From Adenophora triphylla var. japonica (Eukaryota; Streptophyta; Magnoliopsida; Asterales; Campanulaceae): 64,000 bases of DNA. The DNA lies in the NCBI GenBank assembly GCA_022495995.1, contig JAFEMH010002591.1, forward strand, positions 264,346 to 328,345, written 5' to 3'. The notes beneath the pieces were generated by a model. It ran no database searches. It was not told where the DNA came from and worked only from the letters and a program-made list of their open reading frames with translations. Shown in pieces: positions 33,680 through 43,310 of this stretch. Made by a program: the position numbers and the translations under genes. Within the stretch, counting starts at the first letter, position 1; each line of letters begins with the position of its first letter.

Positions 33680-35282
33680 CGTGAATGTGTGCCCAAAATT
33701 TTTGTATTATTAGAATTCACGCGAGTTTGAAGACATCCGAGTTATTTGAAAAACGGAGTCGCCACGCCATTTTGATTACCTCAAAACTTTGAAAAAAGGT
33801 TTTATGGGTTCGGAGGTTAAGTTACCCCTTGGGAAGAACGTTTGGCGTTCACCCAAAGTGCCTTGCCGGAGCAAGTCTCCCTAGATTTCATTAATCGTGT
33901 TTGCTTGCGTGCTTTCTTTGTGTGCATGTGTTTGAAAATAAGGGGGAATGTCCCAAGTTGTCTTCCGGACGTACAAACCATTTGTTGGTTGTCGCTCGGG
34001 ATTCCTTGGAATTTATGTATTTGGGATTATGATCCCGTCCTCATCTTATGACTTATGATCATCGCATTTTAGACCTCGGGACCCTCGGGACTTGCGTGAT
34101 CGAGAGAATGACTCTCTTTTGGGTCAAAGATGAGGTTCTTTAGGAAGGAATGTCCTTAGCCCATCAATCCTACACTTTAAGACGGTCGAGCTCGTATAGA
34201 GGCTTCATACTCATTCTTAAGCGATAATCGGAGATATAGGGTTCAAGGTTATCCTTTTCCTAAAGAAATCATGAACCTTTAATGGAAGGAACGATGCAAA
34301 GATGAGAACTTTTACACCGGTCCGTTCCAAGGTTGGGGGAAAGGGGAAATGCATGATAAAAAAAATGACTCTTTAATGAAAAGATGACATTTTTAGGTTG
34401 CAAATGATGCTTTTTGATTGAAAGAAATGATCTTTATGCAAATGATGCATAAAGATTTGATTTTTATGCAAATGATGCATTGAAAAAGGGGGTTTTGATG
34501 CAAAGGATGCATTTTTATTGAAAAAGATTGGATCTTTATATGCAAATGATGCATAAAGATGACATTTTTATTGGAAAATAGGGATTTTAGGTGCAAAGGA
34601 TGCACCTTTATGAAAAAGACTACATTTTTATGACAAATGAGGTCTTAATGCATGCAAGGGGGAAAGGGGGTGATAAAGATATGATCTTTATGAGTAAATG
34701 CCAAGTCCCAAGCAAGATATATGAATGCAATGAGCAAGTATATCAATTAAAATGCAAGGTTAGGGCGTGCGAGGTTACCAATCGTTTCCTTCGCTTCTTC
34801 GGACGGAGCTAGGAGGAGAGGTTCTTCTTGGGTCTTCAAGGAGGAGGGAGATGGCTTCTTGAGCTTCTTCTTCACCTTCTTGGACTTCCAGCAGCTCCTT
34901 GGGGGATCTTCTTCGTATTATGAGAGTATTATGCTTGTTGTTGATGATCAAAATGGGTAGAGGAGGGCTCTATTTATAGGCGATGCTGGATAAGGCTAAT
35001 GAAGCCGTGCGGGTGTGAGCTCTTTGCAAATGAGGCCGTGCGGGCTTATCCACAATGACTCAGCATTCTAGAACCATGCAAGGTGGCATCATTCTAGAAG
35101 CTTCCCTCCTAATTAAAAAACGTGTTTCTTAATTAGGAAGGATTCCCTTCAGCCTTTATTTAATTAAAAACAGTTCCGGAATGTTTCCGGAACGCTGGGA
35201 AGGTCTGGGGAATTACCGGAAAACTTACCGAAATTGCCGGGAAATTTAACCGGAAGGCATGAGCCAGATTTGGGTACTTACA
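33680..35282 (-). repeat. E 5' LTR
   Basis: About 1603 bp. Differs from the 3' LTR by a few single bases and homopolymer indels over its inner 1.2 kb, and by a cluster of changes in the outer 300 bp (34981-35282). Ends GGGTACTTACA, followed by GCTGC. The TATA equivalent is at about 34973-34980 and the dyads at 35003-35045. Confidence 0.93.
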
Positions 35283-36083
35283 GCTGCATCCCTCAATATC
35301 CGACGCTGTCTAGTCGCCCAAGGAAATTCCGTCTGTCCCTCTGGCAGTGGCGAGATCAATCGCAATCTCTCATATCACCACAATGATAGTAATCTGGGGT
35401 TGCCTGCACCCATGTACTCAGATCCTCCGGCTAATCTATCAATGTCGTATGTCTCCGCTAGCAACAGTGGAATGATGTCCATCCCTCCCTGTCCAGACTG
35501 AATATGCCGGATGTCAACTCCTCAATCACCTCTCAGCTGCATGATGATCTCTAACAGCGTAGCTGGACACACTCCGATGTAGCCGCATAAGTGGTGCGCA
35601 GACAGAATGAGCAACATGAATATATCTAAGGAAGTGGATAGATCAAACGATGCAGGGCTGAGTCGACTCAATACGGCTATACGAGTCAATTCTATGAATC
35701 TATCATCAATGACAATGTCCGATGCACAGTGCACGAGATAATCCCAAGAATTCGGATAGTTGCTTTGTAACTGATCGTCTGTCTTGTGGAAATGCCACAG
35801 TCCTCAACTCAGCCAATCCAGTCAATGCTCGAAAATCCTCCATCGTTGGTGTCAGATCGTTGTATGATAGGGTGAACACATGTCGCTCCTAATCACAGAA
35901 TGACGATGCTGCTCGGAGCAATTCCCAGTCGATTCTCCAATCCTTCAGCGACCAAATGCAAGACAGGCCATATCTCTTGTCAATAAGTGTCCGGTTTTGT
36001 TTCGGATGGAGGCGGGTGATTTCGATGACATCTTTCTGAAATTGAGGCTCTCGGGATGCAATTTATGTGTTGTAATGCTCCAT
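35283..36083 (-). pseudogene. A antisense gene 2 (PMD-like), 5' half
   Basis: The ATG is at 36083 (MEHYNT.., like MEHHSK.. in C). It reads ITRLHPKQNRTL, RYGLSCIWSLKDWRIDWELL, ERHVFTLSYNDLTPTMEDFRALTGL, then ASFDLSTSLDIFMLLILSAHHLCGY and PATLLEIIMQLRGD, up to the E insertion at 35283. TPTMEDFRALTGL resembles the second conserved block of plant mobile domains. C carries the same sequence order (STPTMEDFRALTGLG). In-frame stops after MEHYNT and before ERHVF. The rest is at 16103-16927. Confidence 0.7.
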
Positions 36084-36189
36084 AGTGATTTAAAGTTTCA
36101 ATCTTTGATGTTGATAGACAATGAAAGTTGATTTCTGTTCTGATTGGGGTTGCTGTTACTTTAGTTCTGGTGTAAAGGTGGTGTCTTGA

Positions 36190-36279
36190 CTTTATAGCTT
36201 GGCCAACAAGAAGCCTGTCAGTAGGGCTTAGTTGGTCGCACGACATTCCTAGCCACAAGATGTCCTGTGTCGTGCGACA
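36190..36279 (-). promoter_or_regulatory. A antisense gene 2 promoter with dyads
   Basis: The minus-strand TATA GCTATAAAG is at plus 36190-36198, about 110 bp before the ATG. Upstream are GGTCGCACGACAT (36234-36246) and TGTCGTGCGACA (36268-36279). The nearer dyad centre is about 44 bp from the TATA, further than in the other promoters. Confidence 0.6.
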
Positions 36280-36696
36280 CTACTGGCCTTTTTCAGACAT
36301 CAGCAAAGTTTCTATAAATCTGCATTCCCAGGGCACTCCCCGACTCGTTGTTGCTGCAATATACCTTCTATACACACATATTCACATATTCACCCCATAT
36401 ACCAGAATGCAAACACATGGGAGAGGGATCCATACACCATATACATCCATACTCACACTCACATATAATCCATGCACATATACAATCCATAAACCATAAC
36501 ATAAAATACTTATCTTACAACCACCCCATTTTTGTTTCTTTTCCAAAATACCAATAAAGGGACTTGTGCAAGTACTAACTTTAAATCCAAATGCAAATAC
36601 TAACAATAAATGTCTAACTAAAAGCAAAAATAGCAAAGTAAATAGAGTGTTTTCCCTCCACAGGGTACAATAGTAAAAAAAAACATCATAGTATGA
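36280..36696. other. Spacer between A antisense genes
   Basis: Low-complexity CATATACACACATATTCACA-type sequence at about 36355-36510, then AT-rich DNA. No gene seen. Confidence 0.5.
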
Positions 36697-39462
36697 TCAC
36701 GGGGACTGCTCTTCATCATCCTCCTCCTCAGTATCTCCGCCCTCTCTGTCACCCTCCTCCTCCTCCTCTGGAAACATAAGGTCAGGATCATAAGCAGGAG
36801 CCTGATAAGCCACGGTGTCCACGCAATAGAATTCACCGGCCACAGGAACAACGGTGGTATCAAGCTCGTGCGGATCAGTAGGGAGATCATCATCATCATC
36901 GTCACTGTCATCCTTTGAGCTGAAAGGAGTATATGAAGGGTTCTTGCTCCGAAATTTCCTTGATCCGCTCATCTCCGCATCAACTCGAGTCTTCTTTCTC
37001 TTTGGCTAGATAGGAGAAGAGTCATCATCTGAAATTTGGGATCTATACTGCTCCTTCCAGAACTGAGCGCTCCTCTGTAGCTACTCAATCATGTCTATAG
37101 CTCCCGTATAAGCTCGAGCAAAGTGTCTATAGGACTGAGCTGAGACCTGATACAATCAGACAACAAAAGAGACTAAGAGACAGGTCGTGATAATAAAGAA
37201 GGATGCTAACAGGTGCAAATGCTAAAGAAGTAAAGGTGATACTCATAGATCTAGAGCCCTCAGGAAGCTGGAAGTGAGGATGAATCCGGCTCATGTCAAT
37301 GGTAGCTCGCCTCACACGATCACCGTCCTGATAGTCAATGTGTGGAGGAGGTAAAAGGGGTCTCGCTACAAATCCTGATGACGGTCCTGCGCTCTGAGCA
37401 CCATACCCTGCTCTCACCTGCGGCGACCGTAGCCTCCCTGCAACATACACAGTGTAATCCTCCCCCTTGCTCAATATAATTATGAGCTCCATCACCCTAA
37501 ATTAAAGTGGCTAAATCCTCCAACTTCTGAGGGAACCACATATCCTCTGGAGGATCAACGGGAACTTGAGCAACTTTGTCTGGCCCGTGCTGTCTATAGA
37601 ATCTCTCCCCCAAGTATAGAGCATCCCCAGACAAACCCACTAGAAGCTTGCGACACTCTGTCAGGTGCGCAACATAATCCAAATCCTGATCATCATACCG
37701 GCCAGTCCATGGGAATAAATTCAATCTCTGAGGGACCCCTCTTAAGCATGTCAGCGTGTCCTTATACAAGGCCGTGATCCTACATCTCACCCCAGCCATC
37801 CTAGTCTGCCTCCTGGCATCCTTCACCCATCGTTCGAGAGCGGGGAAAATGGTAACAGGGAACTCATCCTTGATCTGCCATGCATAGCAGCCAAAGATCT
37901 CATAAGCCGAAGCCTGAAAAAAAAAAATCAAAACTGGTGATTTAGAATACAGAAGAAATAATAATAACGAATGACAGAATGAAATGTGCAAAAGAGAAGA
38001 AGTCAAGATGAAAGACTACCTCAAATGCCATGTGATAGCAGTTGAAGGTCATCGCCTTCCCCCTGCTGATGTGATCTAAAGCCATATACATCTCGGCTAA
38101 ACCTGCCTCGCCCCAGGACAGGGTCCCCACAGTACCCCAGGCTCTCAGAAGCTCAAGCAATGAAATCAGGTCTAGTGGAAGCGCTGTTGATAAACATCAT
38201 ATAAGATAAGCCAACCCATACAAAGGCTCTCGCCAGTCTATCGGCTCTAAGCCGGCTGTCGACAGAATCATCAAACACAGCAGGATAACCTCTGTTTTGT
38301 TCCTCAATTCGACTGTGCAACTCGCCCAACTCATATTCGTTCCCCTTCTTATCCTGGGGAATGAAACCGAGTAATCCCATGAGGTCCGCATCAGCAATAG
38401 GCTCGGGCTCAACAACCGGTGCAAGCACAACTACATAGAGTGGCTCATCGGTGAATGGCAATCCTGTGATAGCTGCGAAGTCATAAGGTGTGAAAGTCGA
38501 CTCGCCCCAGGAGAAGTGAATGAATGGGTAGTCTCCCACCAGAACTGCCTGAGCGCCTTCACCAGCTCCGCGCTCCTCTGTATATCCCCGATGGCCTTTG
38601 CCATCTCAAAGAACTTCCCCAACCCGTCAGTGTATACCATCCCCTTAGGCGAATATGTCTGCTCCTGGTTGCCCTGCAAACTCTCCCATAGTCTGCCAAT
38701 CACCTCCGAAGAGCCTCTGGTGCGCAATCCTTGCAGGTAAACACAACACAGGTATTAATATCTCATTTAATATCATTATGCTCTTAAAAGCATGTCATGA
38801 TAGCAAAATAAAAATCATTCTTTGGGTCTGTCCCAATGTCCATCATACTTCATTATTTTTCTTCTTTATTTGTCCCAATTTACATCAAAAATTGTTATTT
38901 CTTTTTGAGCCCGTCTCACCTTTTCACCAAATCAATGTTATTCTTTTGAGTTCGTCTCGCTTTTTCATCATCCTTATTCCCTTGGGTTTGTCTCATTCTT
39001 TTTATAAAAAACATTAGTGTTAATTTTGGGTCTATCCCAATTTGCATCAAAATTGCTATTTCCTTTTGAGTCCGTCTCACTTTTCAAACGAAATTAGGTT
39101 AATTCATATAATGTAAAATATGCATTCATCGTCATATTCCCTAGTTCAATTCATGAAATTGGTTCATTATTCACATGCAAGTTCAGATTTTTGTTAATTA
39201 ATTTTAGCATGCAAAATCAATTTCCAATCAGATTCATCCGAATTAAAAAAAAATTGTTTTTTTCAAAACCTAACAAGGGTTGCAGAGTGATTCATACCAC
39301 AAATTTTTTCTCAGCAGAGGTGTGTTCGTTAGGCTGTGGGTAGAAGTCTCCTCTCGAAGCTTGCGGGAAAAATGGCCTTTGGTTTCTCTGAGCACCCTTC
39401 CTTCGAGCCGCCAACTCGGCATGTTGTAGAGCTTTCTTTGTAGGGCGCATTCTGGGAGGCAT
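36697..39462 (-). pseudogene. A antisense gene 1, PMD-like, spliced
   Basis: The ATG is at 39462 (MPPRMRPTKKALQHAELAARR). Proposed exon 1 ends 39298 at GTATGAA; acceptor CTGCAAG gives exon 2 from 38729; donor GTAGTC at 38019 and acceptor TTTTTTTTCAG give exon 3 from 37913; a further intron ends at ATTGTATCAG near 37147. Exon 2 carries WGESTFTPYDFAAITGLPF, DLMGLLGFIPQD and ADRLARAFVWVGLSYMMF. Exon 3 carries CYAWQIKDEFPVTIFPALERW and DALYLGERFYRQHGPD. The last exon has PKRKKTR (a candidate nuclear signal) and an acidic tail (SSKDDSDDDDDDLP, EEEEEGDREGG). The PMD-like block is best preserved here. Stops are few (for example TAG before PKRKK). Confidence 0.75.
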
Positions 39463-39598
39463 CGTTTCAACCGAATTGAACTCAAATTTTTTGATCTCTC
39501 TCGATTTCTCTATCAATTTCTCTTTTATCTCCTCTCTTTTCTTACTCTCTGTTCGTCTCCCTCTCAAATTTGTGAGTTCCAAATGGCGACTATTCGAC

Positions 39599-39641
39599 GT
39601 TATAAGGGTTTGTTCACATGGTTTATGATGTCGTGCGACAT
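39599..39641 (-). promoter_or_regulatory. A antisense gene 1 promoter with dyad
   Basis: ATGTCGTGCGACAT (39628-39641) precedes a minus-strand CTTATAAC box (plus 39599-39606) by 22-23 bp; the ATG lies about 140 bp downstream. The dyad is the one found in A's LTR. Confidence 0.6.
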
Positions 39642-39764
39642 AGGCCACCCCTTTGACCAATTTCCCAATTCACCCATGTGGTTTGTTGTTATCAATTCTT
39701 ACCCCTGTGGTTTATTTCCACTTCTGCCCCTATGGCTTATTTTACTATTTTTCTCCTGGCATTT

Positions 39765-39965
39765 TCTCGGGTGACTTCCCTAAAATAGTCAAATATCTAG
39801 GGTGACTTCCCCAAAATAGTCAAATCTCTCGGGTGACTACCACATAGTCAAATCTCGGGTGACTTCCCTAAAATATTCAAATTTCTCGGGTGACTACCAC
39901 ATAGTCAAATCTCGGGTGACTTCCCCAAAATAGTCAAATTTCTCGGGTGACTTCCCCATAATAGT
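39765..39965. repeat. About 30-bp tandem repeats in A 3' region
   Basis: Roughly seven units of CTCGGGTGACTTCCCCAAAA / TAGTCAAAT with a shortened variant (GGTGACTACCACATAGTCAAAT). Same relative position as the E, C and D arrays, but unrelated in sequence. Confidence 0.9.
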
Positions 39966-40004
39966 CATCCTCATCATTTCTTCGGTTTGAGGCACCACAC
40001 GTTC

Positions 40005-40188
40005 TGACTTGTTTGAACTACGATTTGGCTTGATTCCTCTTTAGGATACGTAGGTAGCCTTTCAATGGTTTAGCCACTCGACCTCCTCGGTCACCCAATC
40101 CCAATCCATCTCGGCAGTTCACCAGATTGGATTCTCACTTTTATCTACAACCCCACTTGCTTCGCAAGTACCGTTGTCGAGGGGCTTC
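40005..40188 (+). promoter_or_regulatory. A pre-PPT block, hairpin and polypurine tract
   Basis: GAACTACGATTTGGCTTGATTCC and GGATACGTAGGTAGCC (40017-40060) match the repeated block of E. The nested hairpin is CTACAAC-CCC-ACTTGC-TTC-GCAAGT-ACC-GTTGTCG (40145-40179), with a perfect 6-bp inner stem, followed directly by GAGGGGCTTC and the LTR. Confidence 0.65.
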
Positions 40189-40406
40189 TATAAGTACCCA
40201 AATCTGGCTCCTGCCTTCCAATTAAAAGTTTCCTGGCAATTCCCCAAACTTTCATAATGTTTAGGGGCAATTCGGGAACTTTTCAAGACTTTCCAAGCAA
40301 GGAAGGATCTACCAGGAATAATGAATTTGGACAGGACCTCGCTGGAAAGAGCCTTCCAGTCTTCCACCTTGCATGTTTCTAGAAAAAAAGCGGTTATGGC
40401 TCGTCC

Positions 40407-40448
40407 TGTCGTGCGACATTGTTAGCCATTTCCATGCAACTATAAATT
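40407..40448 (+). promoter_or_regulatory. A LTR promoter
   Basis: Dyad TGTCGTGCGACA (40407-40418), 22 bp, then TATAAATT (40441-40448). The spacing matches B1, B2 and E. Confidence 0.65.
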
Positions 40449-41033
40449 GAGGCCTCCTCCTCCCATTTTAGGGCCTGATGAATTACTCCTACTGTTACCC
40501 TGCCAAAATACGCTCAGAAACCATCCTATCTCCTCACAATTCTCTCTCTCATCCAAATCTCCCTCTCTCTCACACACTAACACACACTTCTCTTATACAC
40601 CTTTGGAGATCACACCTTAGACTGATCTAAGGTCTAATTTCATGTGTTTGGAAGCTGTTTGTGAAGGTTCTCTACACTGACTAGGTGTAGAGATCATGGT
40701 CTACAAGGGTAATGGCTCAATTCTCCCTTCTCCCTCTTTATCTTCATTAATTTAGTGTGCTTGCTATGTTAGCTATGTTAGATCTTTCATATTATGCTTA
40801 GAATTATAGGTTTTAGCTCCTGATTCTCTCAATATCTATGTAAATATGTTTGTCTTCTGTTGATTTTGCATCTTCTATGTGGTTTTGATCTAAACATGAA
40901 GATGAGTATGAATGATTCATATTCATACTCATCTGAGTGTTGGTAGCTCTTCGTGAGGTCTCCGTGACCTGGTTTTAGCCCTTGGCAATATCCAATTCTC
41001 CTTTGATCTTCCTTTGTAAGCAGCTTTATGAAA

Positions 41034-41312
41034 CCTCTGCAGGATGGCACATCCTATCGTGCGACGAATCTAGCCATTACAGATCCTGTGTCGTGCGACA
41101 GTGCCAACCATACTGCAGAGGTCAATTTCAACTTGTAAGTAATTAGTTGGTCTCTGTGACCTATAGCTGGTGTTTTGTTTCTCCTGTATCTCTCAATTCC
41201 TCCATGTAATTGCTTCTCTTGTGAAACCTCTGCAGATGACCTATCCTGTCGGGCGACACACCTAGCCAGCCTAGGTCCTGTGCCACGCGACACTATAGGC
41301 CATTTACAGAGG
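41034..41312 (+). promoter_or_regulatory. A U5 dyad cassettes
   Basis: Cassette 1 (41034-41121) is bounded by CCTCTGCAG and CTGCAGAGG and contains TATCGTGCGACG (41055-41066) and TGTCGTGCGACA (41089-41100). Cassette 2 (41227-41312) starts CCTCTGCAG, contains TGTCGGGCGACA (41247-41258) and TGCCACGCGACA (41281-41292), and ends TTACAGAGG. C has an equivalent cassette at 49994-50112. Confidence 0.55.
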
Positions 41313-41606
41313 TTAATTTCCAAATGTAAAGTACCTTTCAAATTCATTGCAATTGGGGTTGTGGCTCCCCCTTAAATAGCTCACAAGTTGTATTTTGTTC
41401 GTCTTGCAATAAAAACAAATCATATAAACACATTTCCGTCTCATACAATGCACACACTTTTGAATTGTTTGGATGTTGAACATTAGAAAGACCCTTTTAT
41501 AGGGGCAACTTGGGTGAACTCTCAGTTCTTCCCAAGATGTAATCTCACCCCCCCCCCCGAACCCTTTCTCTTTCATCCGTTTTTGCATGCGGACGGGGTA
41601 CGTTCA

Positions 41607-43310
41607 CTCATACACACCCTTGAAATTCAAGCATCAAAACTGGGGCTTCCTAACCTTTCCTCCCCCAGTCAATCTCTACTTAAACTCTTCAAAATAATTA
41701 AATCTGCATTATGAGCTTTCCTCTTTGCTTCTCACTCTCATCATTAGAGAATACACTTCACCAAAGAGTCAATGCTTGGATCACCTTCCAAAGAATAGAG
41801 TCCGTCTCTCCTCAACTAACTTGAGATCTCATTTCTCTCTCCTCAATAAGATTTTCTCCACTAAGTTCTCTTCGAGTTAACATACTATTTTCAAAAAAAA
41901 AAGACGCAAAAGAGATGCCCGCTAGATTGAAAACCCGAAAGGGTGGTCTAGGGAAAAACCAGGGTGCATAACTAAAAAAAAATCAAGGACAAAGGGAGAC
42001 TATTCTTCAACCTTCTTCATCGAACATCATTCGATCCTCTTCAAATCAAATCAATAAGGAGAGCCTTCTTCAATCATCTTCAAATCAAGAGAGCAGCCTC
42101 ACAAGCCTGTTCAAAAAGTCATCTACCACATTCAAGCAACTTGGGGCTTGAGACAGGAAAGAGACTTGGACATAAAACCATTATGACAATCGACAGATTT
42201 GTAGTCATTTATCTCCTAGAGACACGATTCAAGGGAGAATTAAGAATGAAGATTCGCAACAGGCCTAGATGTGTTCACACAAGTTTACTCATCGAAATTC
42301 TACAACAATGAAGAAAACAGTATTATACTCTCGCACGAGACAACCTCGCTGACTAGCAACATATTCTGCATAAACCTGAATTGGTCCCAATTTGTCAAAC
42401 ACAAGTTCACTCATATAGTTCACCCATCTCAAATATAACTCCATACAAATGTCCCTACATGTCCATATACCATATACTCATACATAAACTCACCACCAAA
42501 ATGACCAACCGGCCGTTTATACGAATAGAAGTGGGCACCACCACATAAGTCCAGTTAAACAACTAAAATCTGAAAAATCTATTTGGAATCTTTATGTGCT
42601 AACAGATACAGAAAGATAAGAATCATTCGGGTCCATCCGAGACCAGCATGCATATATCCTTGCATTACAGGAGTCGACAGAACCTCCACCTCAACCGACA
42701 ACTTCAAAGTCTGTGACGCCAGCAACGACAACAAAGTTCATGACCTCGGCAACAACAGCGACACTTGTGACCTCAGGTGGAACATCAACAAAGTCTGTGA
42801 CCTCAGCAAACATCAAATTCCATGACCTCGACAACGTCAACAAAGTCTGTGACCTCAGCAACTTTAAAGTCCGTGACCTCGGCAACAAAGGCAACATCAA
42901 GAACCTCGGGCAGCGCATCATCAAAACCGAATATTTTCAGAATTGGGTCAAGTTCTTGATTCCTCAGTATGAATTTATCCATGGTTCGAAAGAACTCAAA
43001 CAACCTCAGCTACATTAGTAACCTCGGGCGGCGCACTTCAACAACTTCATCAACAAGTCGGGTATCATCGAAATTGGGTCAAGTCCTTAATTCCTCAGTA
43101 CGATCTTACCTTTTTCTTTCAAATTTGCTTTTCAAAATGCTTTTAAAAATACCTAAAACAGTATTTTAGTGTTTTGGAGTCGAACTACATTTGGTCTGAT
43201 TCTCTCATAGAAATACGTAGACAGCTGTGCGGCACGACCATTTCAATGTTCAGAATAATGTCTTTTCTATAGACGACAAGACTTCCATAAGTCTTATCGC
43301 CGAGGGGCTC
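41607..43310 (+). other. D copy 1, 3' internal region
   Basis: Non-coding. Contains hairpin CTAGATTG...TGGTCTAG (41922-41951) followed by GGAAAAACCAGGGTGCAT, dyad TCTCG-CA-CGAGA (42329-42340), the minisatellite (42695-42935), a GATACGTAG-type block (43190-43230), hairpin CGACAAGACTT..AAGTCTTATCG (43273-43299) and PPT GAGGGGCTC (43302-43310). Confidence 0.75.
42695..42935. repeat. D minisatellite
   Basis: Degenerate units of about 24-30 bp with core ACAAAGTCTGTGACCTCAGCAAC. The second D copy has the same array at 48650-48880. Thr/Ser-rich open frames over it merely translate the repeat. Confidence 0.85.

Larger units (their letters stand above)
16928..35282 (-). mobile_element. Tat-type retrotransposon E, complete with both LTRs
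   Basis: An 18.4-kb minus-oriented element. The 5' LTR is 33680-35282 and the 3' LTR 16928-18529; GCTGC occurs on both sides (16923-16927, 35283-35287) as a 5-bp target duplication. In element sense the order is LTR, PBS, leader, gag, protease, RT-RNase H, second RNase H, integrase, antisense gene 2, antisense gene 1, 50-bp tandem repeats, PPT, LTR. The LTRs are nearly identical over about 1.2 kb, pointing to a recent insertion. The coding frames nevertheless carry many frameshifts. Confidence 0.92.
7339..41606 (+). mobile_element. Tat-type retrotransposon A with two antisense genes
   Basis: Plus-strand element holding leader remnant, gag, protease, RT-RNase H, second RNase H and integrase (7501-15538). 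These are followed by antisense gene 2 (split by E), antisense gene 1, tandem repeats, PPT and a 3' LTR from 40189. The 5' LTR and most of the leader lie beyond the B1 insertion. The 3' LTR fades at about 41600, where family D sequence begins, so its last part is missing. Without E the visible element is about 15.9 kb. Stops and frameshifts in gag-pol make it inactive. Confidence 0.8.
40189..41606 (+). repeat. A 3' LTR (3' end missing)
   Basis: Begins TATAAGTACCCAAATCTGGCTCC; the expected TG is TA. The TATA box is at 40441. The last recognisable block is GGGTGAACTCTCAGTTCTTCCCAAG (about 41510-41535), after which a C run (about 41547-41556) and D sequence follow. The conserved GGCGTGGCGACTC block is absent, so roughly the last 100-200 bp are lost. 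Confidence 0.75.

Noticed and set aside
42583..43018. Thr/Ser/Val-rich frames over the D 3' region
   Set aside because: They are translations of the minisatellite; different frames are open in the two D copies.
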